A DNA stretch of 64,000 nucleotides from Apiospora phragmitis (Eukaryota > Ascomycota > Sordariomycetes > Amphisphaeriales > Apiosporaceae). Under the pieces are notes generated by a model. It did no database searches and was not told the DNA's origin. It saw only the letters and a list, made by a program, of their open reading frames with translations. This document shows positions 44,434 to 55,791 of the stretch, one piece after another (within the stretch, counting starts at the first letter, position 1; every line of letters begins with the position of its first letter). Both the position numbers and the translations under genes were made by a program. The stretch spans positions 1,240,001 to 1,304,000 of the forward strand of contig JAQQWL010000008.1 of assembly GCA_038363925.1 (NCBI GenBank), read 5' to 3'.

Positions 44434-46010
44434 AATGCCGCCAAGTAAAGGGGATACAGACACGTCGTCAGCAGTGCTGGTTGGCGCCGCGGATGTCGAT
44501 ATACAACAGCCCCAGACCATCAAAAGCGAAAGTGGACCGCAGAGCGAATACGCATACCAGCGTGACTACCGCTTCTGGTCCATTATATTTGCTCTGTGTA
44601 CTATGCAGATCCTTTGTTCGCTGGAAAACACCGTCGTGGTCACCTCCTTACCCACAGTTGTCTCTCAATTAGGCCTGGGAAGCAACTATACGTCTGGGTC
44701 ACCAACATATTTTTCCTGGCAACGTCCGTTGTGCAGCCCTTCACTGGCCAGCTCGCCGGCCTCTTCGGCCGCCGCCATGTTGCCCTGTGCATTGTCGCAT
44801 TGTACACGCTCGGCAGCGGCCTCGCTGGCGGTGCCAATGGGGGCGCCATGCTGATTGCAGGCCGCGCCGTGCAGGGGGCCGGGAGCGGAGGCATGACCGC
44901 CATCATGGGCATTGTCATCTGCAACCTGGTGCCTCTCCGGCTGAGGAGCAGCTACCAAGCCATCCTCGCCATGACGTACGCCGTCGGCATGGCCATCGGG
45001 CCCGTCGTCGGCGGTGCGATTATGCAACATACAACTTGGAGATGGGTTTTCTATATCAACCTCCCTGTCGGCGGTGTCTCTCTCGCGCTGCTATGGCTCT
45101 TTATCGTGTCAAATAGAACAAGGAAACCAAGACATGGGATAAACTCAAGCGGATTGATGTCGCGGGCAACTTCATCTTGGTGGCATCCACAGTATCTGTG
45201 CTCATCGCGCTTACCTGGGCCGGCTCCGTGTACCCATGGTCATCTTACTATGTCCTCATCCCGCTCATCATTGGTCTCGCTAGACTCGTCGGATTCTTTT
45301 AGCTTGAAGGCTCAACCTGGGTGCCGGAGCCCGTGATGTTTGTACCCAGCAGCTTTCCTTTCCACCCCCGCATCGTGTCGTTCCCCAGTCGTCCATGAAT
45401 GCAGCGCTAATATGATCACGTCGGTAGGCCGCTTCGACTTTTCGCAAATCGTACTTCGGCAGTGGTATATGTGAATACCTTCATTATATCTATGCTGAAC
45501 TACTGAATTTTCTTCTTCCTGCCTCTTTATCTCCAAGCTGTTCAATTGTCAACGCCCACTCGGTCAGGCGTACAGATTCTGCCCATCAACTTGATTGCAG
45601 TGCCCGGCGCCGCTATTGGAGCCGTTGCGCTCACCAAATGGGGGCGATACAAGCTGCTACACAACATCGGGTTCGCTCTGCTCACGGCTGGTGTCGGCTC
45701 CTACACCGTACTCACCAGGCGCTCGAGTACTGCCGAATGGGTCTGCCTCCAGATCCTCCCCGCCATTGGCGCTGGCATGGTACTAGATACCCTGCTCCCG
45801 GCGTCCCAAGCGGACGTGGAGGAAAGCGTAATCGGTAGGGTTGAGGATTCTATATTGCGATGGGGGCAACCATAGTATTTGGATTTCGATGTCTAAACTG
45901 GGGCGTTCCAAGATTCTTCGTCAACCATAGACTCAAGATTGATGTAAATCTCAGCCAGCCTCATAATACAGATTCGCGAATGGTGCAGCTGATTCAACTG
46001 TTTCCCAAAA
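44434..46010 (+). pseudogene. DHA2-type MFS multidrug transporter pseudogene
   Basis: A 14-helix major facilitator of the toxin/drug exporter class, no longer coding. The start at 44434 gives an acidic cytosolic tail, then YRFWSIIFALCTMQILCSLE and NTVVVTSLPTVVSQLGLG, the motif D1-like TM1 region. After a frame break at about 44690 come YVWVTNIFFLATS, GRAVQGAGSGGMTAIMG, and motif C AMTYAVGMAIGPVVGGAI followed by WRWVFYINLPVGG. Past a second break near 45105 the frame meets TAG at 45114-45116 (tryptophan expected in RVKWNKETKTWDKLKRIDVA) and TAG again at 45300-45302. The next region reads GVQILPINLIAVPGAAIG, and decayed coding sense fades by about 46000. Both stops fit G->A in a TpG context, as RIP would cause. 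Confidence 0.8.
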
Positions 46011-46542
46011 CGAATATTCGCACACACACAAACATGTTCCATGTGACTGACGATATTTGCTGACAGTTGCAAGTAAATCCCAAGCCTAACGAATATGTTG
46101 GAAATGCATGCGCGCTACGAAGCTTGAGCGGATCCCGCCATCTGCCTGCGTGTTCCTACGATGTATACTACGCGGAGGAGGTTGGCTGGATAGCGTGTCT
46201 GGAAGGATACCCCTGCACCTGCATAACGTATGTTTTTTTCTCCCTGCTACCCCTTGCGTCGCCCAGCCGCCAATCACTCCCTTTTACAGGGTTTGATGCT
46301 ACTGTCATTAACTAACAATAACCAACAGCCAACGCCTGGAAGCCCCGGAATATATCCGCGAAAGTGTCGTATCTGGGGGAACCCCTCAGCTTTGAGGGCC
46401 CAACCTGTATTGATACCAACTTATATCTGTTATTTCCTGGATCTTTATCCCTCGTTCCCAGACAGACGTCAAGACTTGAGGTTTTCCATCTTACAAACCT
46501 TTCTCGAGATCTTCTATCACCTTTCAGCAACACGTCGCAATA
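46011..46542. other. Intergenic region
   Basis: 530 bp between the MFS and GMC pseudogenes. No gene is supported. A CT-rich leader precedes 46543. Confidence 0.4.
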
Positions 46543-48250
46543 ATGTCTTCAGAGACCTATGACGTTATTATCATCGGCGGCGGCACTTCGGGCCTCGTTC
46601 TGGCGAATCGCCTCTCCGAGGACCCGAACCTACAGGTCCTCGTTCTTGAGACAGGCCAAGATCGTGCCGGAAACCAGAACACGCTGACTCCGGGCGCCTG
46701 GCCACTGCTCACCAACTCTGCAGCGGATTGGACCTTCCCTACGCTCCCCTAAAAAGACCTGGGAAGGCAGATCGTGGTCCCTCAGGGCAAAGCCTTGGGA
46801 GGTTCCAGTGACATCAACAGCTTCCTCTTCACCTTGGCGTCCAAGGCGACGGTGGAGATATGGAAGAATCTGGGCAACGAGGGCTGGCACTATGATGCGT
46901 ACGAGAAGGCGCTGAAGAAGGTGTTTACGCTGCACAAGCCATCGGGCGTGACCGAAGGCGAAGGCCCAGTCCAGGTCACGCTTGCTGAGCCCCAGAGTCT
47001 TTGGGAGAAAGCCTGGATTGAAGGCCTGGAGTCGGAGGGGTTTCCGAGGACTGATCCCCTCTCTGGTCGTCTAGGCGGACCCAATATCGCCCCGGAGACT
47101 ATTGATCCCAAAACGAAGCAGAGGAGCTATGCTGCCAACGCGTATCTGGATCCAGTCCGGCACAGACCCAACCTGACAATCCGAACAGAGACTACCGTGA
47201 CGAAGGTGGTACTCGCAAAGCCTCTATCAGGCGGCGATGCTGTGGCGAAAGGGGTACAGCTTACTTCCAAGACCGGCGTTACCCAAACCATTGGAGCTCG
47301 CAAGGAGGTTATACATTCTGCCGATGCCATTAACTCACCCCGATTCCTCGAACTCTCAGGGATAGGTGGTGCTGAATTGTTGCAGCGCCTGGGCATCGAT
47401 ATCGTGGTTGATAACCCTCACGTCGGCGAGAATCTCCAAAACCACGCATTTACCGGCCTGACATTAGAAGTGCGCGACGATGTGGACACGCTCGATGCAT
47501 ATTTCCGCCAGGAACCCGAAGCTGTTGCCGCTGCTATGCAGGACTACGGCACCAAGGGTACGGGTCCGTTGAGTACGAGCAATTTGCTAAACATGGCCCA
47601 ACTGCCGGTTCCCGAATTATGCACTGAGGATGGGCACAAAGTAGTCGACCAGCTGCTGCATGCCACGGATGCATCTCGCTCTCCAGCGACTACAGCCGCC
47701 TTCGCCGTCGCGCACCAAGCCTTCGTGCGCTCCATTTTCACCACCCCCTCGGAAGCGGTGGGCAACTACGCGACCAAACCCAGGAGCTTGCTGAGGTAAG
47801 ATGCCACGCAAAGAAAATAACGCAGAGACCATGAGCTGACTTGTATTTATCTAACCCCAGAACCGCGCAAGAGGAGCAATGCGACACCAAGCAATGGGAA
47901 CACGCGAAAAGCTTACTGTTCTGCTCGGCGTCGTCCTTGGATGCTTCTAGATCAATTCGGCTACCCACGCCAACGTGGCGAGAAGTCGGAATTGTCTCAA
48001 AGCAGCTAAATAATGTTTCTGAAGGGTCGGTTATGCGAGTTCCATGTAGATGAGCTCAAGTCTCCCCTGGGGAGAGGCTGGATGACCCATATTGGGTGTC
48101 ACGAAGAGGCCCCGATGCGATGGCTATCATGCACAAAAGCATATCGGCTACCTTCTTGGATGTGGAAGGAATAGAGGCGCCTGGCATGAGCTCTGTCTGC
48201 TATTGGATTATGTGCAAACACATACTGTCCCCAACACGTACAGATACACT
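46543..48250 (+). pseudogene. GMC oxidoreductase (choline/glucose dehydrogenase-like) pseudogene
   Basis: An FAD-dependent glucose-methanol-choline oxidoreductase. ATG 46543 leads directly into the FAD-binding motif YDVIIIGGGTSGLVLANRLS, then LVLETGQD. TAA at 46750-46752 interrupts the frame exactly where CAA (Gln) is expected before KDLGRQI, a C->T change in a CpA context. The same frame continues with VPQGKALGGSSDINSFLFTL, the long middle domain, and the second signature INSPRFLELSGIGGAELLQ with GENLQNHA. It ends at 47799, well short of the C-terminal domain with the catalytic His pair. A decayed trace (SPLGRGWMTHIG, about 48066-48100) shows where that domain used to be. The unbroken part is about 418 codons; family members are about 550-620. 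Confidence 0.85.
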
Positions 48251-49308
48251 CCGTAATGAAAATTGGAACGGACCTCTAATCGCATAAACCTATTTGAGCT
48301 TCCCTGTAAATGTTTAACCCTATGCTCTCAAGTAATTAACGGCACCACTCCAACTGGCCTCACACGTGACGATAGTAAGGTGTCACAAGTTAGAAGTTGA
48401 ACGTGTGATCTCGCTTATTGAGGAGATCGGCTTGGGCAAGTATCCTATTCTTTCACATTCGCCGGGGTTTTAACTTGATATATTCTGTATGTTCTTACGC
48501 TCAACCAAACAAGTCGACGAAACAATTCTACCCAGCTCCCCGTCCATTCGTTGGTATGTTGAGTCGATCCATCTTGACCCAGACTTAGGAATCGTCCCCT
48601 GGTTTCCCACCATCTACTTGCTATTTTCATTCCACGACAATAAAACGTCCAAGTCACTCAACACGAAGGTCGCTGAGGACATGATCAAGAAGGCGATCTA
48701 AGCTTCAGAAAGGGTCGGTCGCCGACCTCACTCCCATAATTCGGGGCATCCTGAGCGGTTTTACCGGCCTTTTTGGCTCTGTGCTCTTCCCCGCAACTTC
48801 GAGAGATATCAAACACGATGCGGCATCCAAGGCCTGCCCCCATGCTTCTAGAGGGAAGGGCCCCTGAACTGAGCCGCGGTGGAAAGCGGGGGTTGTAAGG
48901 GATGCTGCAGCGACAACTCAGAACCCCTGCATATTATCACAACGATCCGGGGACGCACTACGCGCGCATATGCATGCTCTCCATTCATTGGCCATAACGC
49001 TGCATATTCAAAACGGGAACGTTACAGCGCAGACAGATATGAACTAACACAATACCGTGCATGCTACTGCCACCTACCCCGGATTATTTGCAATTGTTCC
49101 AGCTTACTCTTCTTCCAACTCCCATAATATTATCCCTATAAAGGACCTCTTTAATATACGTCGATACCCTTATTCGAAGAACTCCAGCACGGCGTCTTTT
49201 AAAGATTAAACATAAATTAATATTCCCTAGATATTTCTTAAAACGTGGTTTATATTAATAGCTTCTTATTCGATCTTTTTAAGTATATTACATTATTTTT
49301 TAATTATA
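48251..49308. other. Intergenic region, becoming AT-rich toward the transposon
   Basis: A 70-residue open frame at 48489-48701 (MFLRSTKQVDETILPSSPSI) is the only candidate and has no motif. From about 49130 the sequence becomes AT-rich with reduced CpA, so RIP-like change extends about 180 bp outside the outer transposon, or an older relic lies here. Confidence 0.35.
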
Positions 49309-52300
49309 ACGTAATCTACGGTTTAATTAAATATACGGTTTAATTAAATACTTTCTTATAATTTTTTATAACTTATACTTTATTCTTTATATTTTTATAA
49401 CTTATAATAATAAGCTAATAAAAAAAGAGCGATATATAATTAATATTTTAAACGCTTTAAAAAAACCTTAAATTAAGTATATAAGCCAGCTAACGGTGCT
49501 ACGGTCACCCCATGTAACGGCGACCCCTAAATTTAGATAGCCCTTAATAATACCACATATAAATCAGTATATAAACTAGTCAGCTTTTAATTTATAATTA
49601 ATTAAATAATACCATCGTTTTCCTTTTCTTTTCCTCTTTTTAATAGGCCGTAAACTTGACGAGTTAGCACTATAACGCGCGATTTAAGATGTTATAAATA
49701 GCTCGTTAATAAAACAAGCCGCCGAGAAGCATAATATCTTTAGAATAACTTTAAAAGCTCGGATTTACGGCCGTAAAATTATAAAACAACGGAATAAATC
49801 CTTCTAAGCTTTAATAATAGCGGAAAAGTCTTAGATCGTAACTTAGTACCTTATATAATATAATTTAGGCTGCTTACCGGCGTACGTTATTTTCTAGATA
49901 TTCGCTTAACGAATTTTTTAAGTTAACGGGATTAATATAATCCTCGGTAAACATTAAATTAAAAGATTTATTACTCGCTATTTATTTATTGATATTATTT
50001 TTTCTAAAAGGATGGATTTCTTAAGGCTTAACGTAACTTTCGTAGAAAAAATTATCGAGTTTTTCGAGCGGCTTAATAATCCTATTTTAAAATCGATCCC
50101 TCCAGAGTTTCGGTTTAATATCGACGAGATTAATAATTAGCTCGGTTATAAAACGAATATAATAATTATTAAACCTATTAGAATAAAAAGAATATTAATT
50201 ATAAACTCTTTTAACTGAAAATAAGCTTTTACGGTTAAATATAATAACGCTTTAAACCGAGCTTTGCCTCCTTTTATTATATTTAAAGGTTAATAGGTCC
50301 AGTAGTAATAATTTCCGGAAGAAGAGGACTCGTTAACGGATACTATAAAGGATTAAGTCTTTACGGCATCCCTTAAAGGCTAGATTAATAAAGAGCTGGC
50401 TTTAGTATAGCTAAATAAGGTTTTTATCCCTTATATAAAGCCTGAAAACGAGGACTAGTGGCGGCTTATTATCTTAAATAATTACGCTAGCTACGTAAGC
50501 GAGAATTTTATTATAACGTGTTTAAAATATAAAATATAACTTCTCTTTTTTCCGGTATACTCGTTATACCTATTATAACCTTTAGATCTTAATCCTTTTA
50601 ATATATTAAAAAATAACCTTATATTATATAGGGTTTAATAATATAAATATAAATAAAAAAGACTTTTTTTAATATTATAAACTAATTAAAAAGTTTATTT
50701 TTTAACTGTATATAATAATTAGCGGCTAAGCTGTAATTAATATATTCCCTCGTAATATTAATAAGCTTTTTAATAGCCGGAACCGGAGGATAGAAAATTA
50801 AGTAAAGGCAGGACTATTTAAACCTCCCCCCGATATTTTTAATAAATAATTCTCCTCTATAGCGTTACTAATACTTACGACTAGCCGTTAAATTAAAAAG
50901 TTAGCGGATATGCTTAATAATAATAATATTATTTTTAATAGCGTAACGCGCCGGGTTTTATTCCGGAAGTTTTAAAAAAGTCTAAGTATTTTAAACGGCT
51001 AGATCGGCTAATTAGAACATGAGAAGTTAGTTTTAAAAAGTAATTTAAAGAAAAAAAAGAGGTAAAAAAAAGAAAAGAGTAATGCTTAACCTTAATTAGA
51101 AGTTTATACGTATACGAGATACTATAGTAGTTAAGAAGGAAATAAATAGCGTTATATTAAAACCCCAGGCTATTACTCCTTTATCGTCGGCGCTGGAAGC
51201 CGTTATAATTAAATCTAACTTTAAATTTAAGATTAAAAATGTTATAAAAGCGTTTCGAGACTGAAATAATATTTTTAAGATTTTATATTAATTTTTAATT
51301 AAATTATTTATATTATTATTATATAGTATTATTGTTGGTTTTTAAGGTCGCCGTTGCATGGGGTGACCGTAGCACCGTCAGCTGGCTTAATCCGTAGTAT
51401 GAATATATAATATCCTTTATATAACTTTACGTTACTAGTATCGCGGTGATATTTTATAACGAGATATACAGTTATTAATATAAAAGCTTACGAATTTCGA
51501 AGAGTGCTTAATCGTATAATATATAATCGATCTAAATTCGCGATTATTTCCGCCTCGAATAAGTAGTATTAAAAATATAGCGAATTAACTATTCTATTAA
51601 TGCGACGCGGGATATATCGGCGTTAATTAAGCCTCTAGCTTCGTACGACGATAACTAGACTTCTAGACGCGTTTTAATCGAAGAATTAATTATTAAAAAA
51701 TCCTTTATAAAAATCCCGACGCGTATCGCGCGTAGTTTACTTTTATACGGAATATAATTTATAAGTATAAGATTTAAAAAGAGGATATTTATAATTTCGA
51801 CGAAACCGGCTTTTTTATAGGTTAAATCTCGTCCGAAATAATCGTAACCACTTCTAATCGATACGAGAAGCTTAGGGCAATTTAATAAGAGAATTAAGAA
51901 TAGGTTATAATTATTTAAGGCGTCGGATTATATAGTTACGCTATCCCTCCGTACATTATATTTACCGAGAAATCGCACCTCTTTTTTTAATATAAAAACA
52001 GCCTATTATTAAAGGATTAAGTAATTATAGTTATTAAAAACGGTTAAACTATAAATAAAAGAGGTGAGGACTAGATTTAATACTTTAATAAATATACGAA
52101 GTCTCGTATAAAAAATATTTATCGCATATTAATCTTTAAAGGCTATAAAAGCTATTATTTAATAATTTTCGAGCTCTATTATAAAAAAAACTCGATTATT
52201 ATACTTTATATATTTTCTTATTTATTATATAAACTCTAACCTTTTAATATCGGCTATTTTCGTACATTAAAAAAGTTATACGAGAAAGAAATCGAGGGTT

Positions 52301-53053
52301 TTATATAAGGGTATTTTATTTATATCTTAAAAGAGGACTTCTTACTAGCGTTTTAAGCGTTTTAAGCGATTTTCACCGTTTTAAATATTTAGGGAGGTTT
52401 TTAAAAAGCAGGACTTATACTATACGATCTAGAATATATTATTTTATAATTAAATATAAAACTATATACGTTAACGCCTCCGGCGACCTCTTTTAATTTA
52501 TTTATACCTTAAGAATTAAAAACCTTAAATAATTTAAATAAAGCTTAGTTTTAAACCGAATATATAAGAAATCAAATCGCGCGGTATTAAAATAGCTCTT
52601 CGGTATTACTTTTTATTAAACTTGACTATATTGCGAAAAGTATAACGCAAGTTATATATTAGCTCGTTCTTTTAAAAAGTGAGGTAACCGTATTACGAGA
52701 GGTAAATAAAATGCTTAGCCGACGCCGCCGTATAAAAAAAACGGCTATAAAATAGAGGATCACTTCGTATATAAACTAAAAAAACCTTATAGTCTTAAAA
52801 GGATATTAATAGATAGTTATAAAACGAATCGCGGAGGAGGAGTAGTTGTATAAGAACGTTTAGAACGCGCTTATAGCGCTATAAAATCTACGGAAAGCCC
52901 GGGTATAATACTCGTACTTGTTAAAATAATATAGAAGCGTTTAACGAAAACGATTCTAAATAGTTTTAATTAATTTTAAACGTAATAGTTAAATAAATTT
53001 ATATTTTATTATACGAGGTCTTAAAAAGTGTTTAAATAAACCGTGGACTACGT
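49309..53053 (+). mobile_element. RIP-mutated pogo/Tan1-like DNA transposon (outer, interrupted)
   Basis: Inverted ends ACGTA(A/G)TC(T/C)ACGGTTTA at 49309 and 53053 are flanked by TA (49307-49308 and 53054-53055). After removing the nested element at 49484-51388 and one TA, it would be about 1.84 kb. The transposase is on the plus strand at about 51460-52700, dead but readable. The first catalytic region is YNFDETGFFIG (about 51790-51820), then TTSNRYEKLRAI, YIIFTEKSHLF, the second region near LIFKGYKSYYLIIFE where LILDGHESH is usual, and LYIFSYLLYKL-PFNIGYF where PPHSSHLLQPLDVG is usual. This order is that of DDE_1 (pogo/Fot/Tan1) transposases. RIP stops are frequent. Confidence 0.8.
49484..51388 (+). 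mobile_element. RIP-mutated Fot/pogo-like DNA transposon (inner, nested)
   Basis: This 1905-bp element has terminal inverted repeats of about 43 bp starting AGCCAGCT(A/G)ACGGTGCTA. They contain only two mismatches, both transitions with the left copy showing the RIP-like base. It is flanked by TA (49482-49483 and 51389-51390). The plus strand carries transposase relics: RITLKARIYGRK in the DNA-binding region, PEFRFNIDEINN at about 50105-50140 (first catalytic Asp region), FPEEEDSLTDTIKD, NKVFIPYIKPENED, then RLIILNNYAS at about 50465 where LDNHASH is expected, and YLLFFPVYSLYLL-PLDLNPF. It inserted into the 5' non-coding part of the outer element and was mutated together with it. Confidence 0.85.
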
Positions 53054-53055
53054 TA

Positions 53056-53622
53056 TTCTCTCTATATCCTATCGGGGTAAATGCCGAGAATATCGTCAAG
53101 CATCCTTCCAACCAGCATCTCGTCTCCGCATCAGCCAGTCATGGTCCACAGGTCCTCGATATCGGTCATGTGCGTTCAGCGGCGGGCAGCACCACACTTG
53201 CCACCTTAGGGCGAAACGGGGACGTTCTTGTTGAGGGGTTCAGCATCTCCAAGATCCAATGCACCTTCGAGATCGTCCCGCAAACCAACGTCATCATGTT
53301 CTATGATATGTCCAGTCACCAGTCGAGCCAGGTCTTTGGCGACAAGGCGACGCCGTTTCGACCGGAGCGCGAGCGCAAGGTAGTCGTGCAGCCTGTGATG
53401 AACGAATTCATTGAGATGGGCGGCCGGGACCGCGACCTCGTCTGTTTCCGGTTGCTATGGGCATCACTGTATTACGATAAAATCGAGGAGCTGATTAAGA
53501 CGAGAGAGGCCACTACGCTCGCAAAACATCCACGGCTCACTGACACGGCGGGGCCGTCTAGAGAGATGACCAATATTCAACGCTTGTCAAATGCTTCAAC
53601 GGCGAAGGACTCGTTATTGTAG
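53056..53622 (+). pseudogene. FHA-domain fragment of a fungal protein kinase
   Basis: The frame is open directly from the transposon's TA border: LYPIGVNAENIVKHPSNQHL. A forkhead-associated domain follows (TTLATLGRNGDVLVEGFSIS then KIQCTFEI, NVIMFYDMSSHQSSQVFGD, KATPF), then RKVVVQPVMNEFIEMGGRDR. This matches the N-terminal part of a fungal Ser/Thr kinase family in which an FHA domain, binding phosphothreonine, precedes the kinase domain. The start codon and first few residues are lost at the transposon junction. The reading ends at 53622, and no glycine-loop or other kinase motif follows, so the catalytic domain is missing. The piece is about 188 residues long. GC content and codon usage are normal, without RIP stops. 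Confidence 0.65.
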
Positions 53623-54192
53623 GCGACGGGACTCTTGTGGATATAGACAGTTATTGATATCGGACGTGAACCATTTTGGGACTTCATCTGGTACAGCAAC
53701 CAGCAGGCTTTAGAGTATGTTGGTGTGGCCTACCGTATTGGAACTATGGTATTATCTATTGAATTGATAAGCTTTGAAAAGCAATGCATCGCAATAGCAT
53801 GTGATGTTGGGTTAGGCATCTTTTTAGGAATGGATGAAGCACAACGACCCAACAAAGATCTGTCGCTGCTTCATCGTTATCCCTGTCACTAATTGTCTCC
53901 CAACACCGCCCATGACGATAGCTAAAAAGAGCGTAAAGTGGTTTGATATTACGAGCGGTGTTGGGAAGCGAGCAGACAGGAATGAAGATCAAGCAGGGTC
54001 AAATATTCGTTGGCTCCTTGTGCTTTATCCATTCCTGAGATGCCCAACCTAACATTACATGCCAGAGCAACGCATTTCCTACTCCTTCCGAGGATAAAGA
54101 ACTGCATTCGTCTCATCTTCACGCGACAAGATTCATCATTTAGCTCCATCGTCCCAGACATTGCCCCATTCTCCCCCCCCCCCCTCCAAGCC
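53623..54192. other. Intergenic region
   Basis: 570 bp with no gene. A C-rich run sits at about 54173-54185 just before the next start codon. Confidence 0.4.
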
Positions 54193-55349
54193 ATGAACGA
54201 CACTATTCGAGGCGACGGCCTCACGACGGTAATCGCAGAACCGGTGGAGTTGGCCAACAGTTCGGGGCGACGTGGTCGTGCACGGGACCATTCCGGGGAT
54301 TCCCCGCCTTCATACAGACGCGGGCCATCAGGCGACACGACGCAATTCCCAAGTCTCACTCCGCCAACCGAGGAAGAGCGACGCTATAAGAAGCGACTTC
54401 TTCAGCTCCACCTAGAGTATCATGCCGCGCTTCCTCGCGAGCAATGGTATGCTGAGTCGATCGAAGAGGCATGGCGAATTGTCCAGGCAAGTGTAGATGA
54501 CGGAACTGACCCACCCTACCTGCCGTCTTCAATAAACAAGCCGCCGCAAGATAAGATTGAGCTTGCATTTGATGTTATTACAAGACAATGGAAGGCGCGA
54601 GGCATCTGGGATGACGAGTGGGAAGATGCACCACCTGGTTTGGGATGCTGGAAGCACGAAAAGCCTTTTGAAATCAAACCGGCGTCCGAGCCAGAGGAAC
54701 ATTTGGCCATGCGTATGCGCGACCGTGAGGCATCACGCCCCTTGCATCAATTTATCGACCACGTATCAGCAGAGCGTGACCGAAGCCGGGGCTAGTTGAG
54801 GCCTGAAGGGTCTGATGCTGTAGACCCGGCCGACATCAACACAAACGCCTACGAAAAGGTGAAGAGTAGCTGGATGAAGAGAGGAATCTGGAATGGAGAC
54901 TGGGGCATACTTCCGGGGATGAGTTGGAAGCATGAAACAGAATTTGCACGAGGTGTTACTCGATGAGCTAAGTCCTGAACCGGTAGCGGCTCCCGAACGC
55001 GACCATGTACATGGGCCCCCTTCGCAGGCGGAACCCCGAGTGCCGGACGACCTGCAAGGCGATTTGGATCAAACAGAGCCACATAATGACGACGCGAACC
55101 AACACCCTCCAGCATCAAGCGAGCCGGGATTGCGGGCCAGTCAGTCCAGCAGCGAAGGTGACCAAATCGCAACTCAAAAGGATGAGACCAGAACTTCGCC
55201 GAGGTAAGAGGGCTTCTCCCGAGGTGCCGCTGGAATCTCAACCACCTCAAGCATCGCTGGTTCTCCCTGAATCGCCTGCTGCATACTCTCCCGAAACGCC
55301 GCAGAGAAGCAGACGCCTACAAAGAAAGAGTACGACGAGTAAAACGTAG
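54193..55349 (+). pseudogene. Fungal protein with WKHE-type repeats, frame-broken
   Basis: ATG 54193 (MNDTIRGDGLTTVIAEPVEL) is followed by a Ser/Pro/Arg-rich region and a helical part (YKKRLLQLHLEYHAALPREQ). Two copies of a motif of about 30 residues follow: WKARGIWDDEWEDAPPGLGC then WKHEKPFE, and WMKRGIWNGDWGILPGMSWK then HE. Conserved positions are RGIW, a second W, PG and WKHE. Such repeats occur in uncharacterised proteins of filamentous fungi. A TAG at 54793-54795 lies between the two copies, an extra A in the AAA at 54935-54937 shifts the frame right after WKHE, and a further shift occurs near 55200. The tail is charged and ends in RSRRLQRKSTTSKT. The stop fits CpA/TpG->TpA; the indels fit sequence error. 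Function is unknown. Confidence 0.5.
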
Positions 55350-55791
55350 CAGAGGGACTTTCAATTCAGGTATCCTTTACAGGTATTAAAACATCGATAG
55401 AATGGAACAACTACAATATTTAAACGTTGAAATAAAGAAACACAACCCGGTTGACCTGATTCTTGAAGACGTTCAAGGTTAGTGGGGAAGTTCTAGTTCG
55501 ACCTACTGCAGACGTACCCGCTCCCGCAGAAGGTACGTCTCCACTAAAATTTCGAGCAGATGGAGCCTCTGTCGATTGCAAAAAGCTTGCGACTGCCTTC
55601 AAAACCCAGCCCAGCCAACCCCAGAATACCCAATTGGAACCGATAACGAGGATTGGGCTAGTCGTCTCTCTAAGATTTAATAGTTCTGTCGGGTCTGAGT
55701 CTGACTTACGTTTGAGAGACAAAGTTGTGGTAGTCCCGATTAGAAGTTGCTGCTATTTCCTGTGAGCTATCCAAACTCACAGCAGCCCACC
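55350..55791. other. Intergenic region
   Basis: 440 bp upstream of the SPOUT1-like gene and containing its promoter. No other feature. Confidence 0.4.

Noticed and set aside
44434..48250. Idea of an active secondary-metabolite cluster (MFS plus GMC)
   Set aside because: Both genes carry stops and lost segments, and no backbone synthase is nearby.
49309..53053. Reading the region as one long transposon of 3.7 kb
   Set aside because: There are two independent sets of inverted ends and two separate transposase relics, so nesting is the better explanation.
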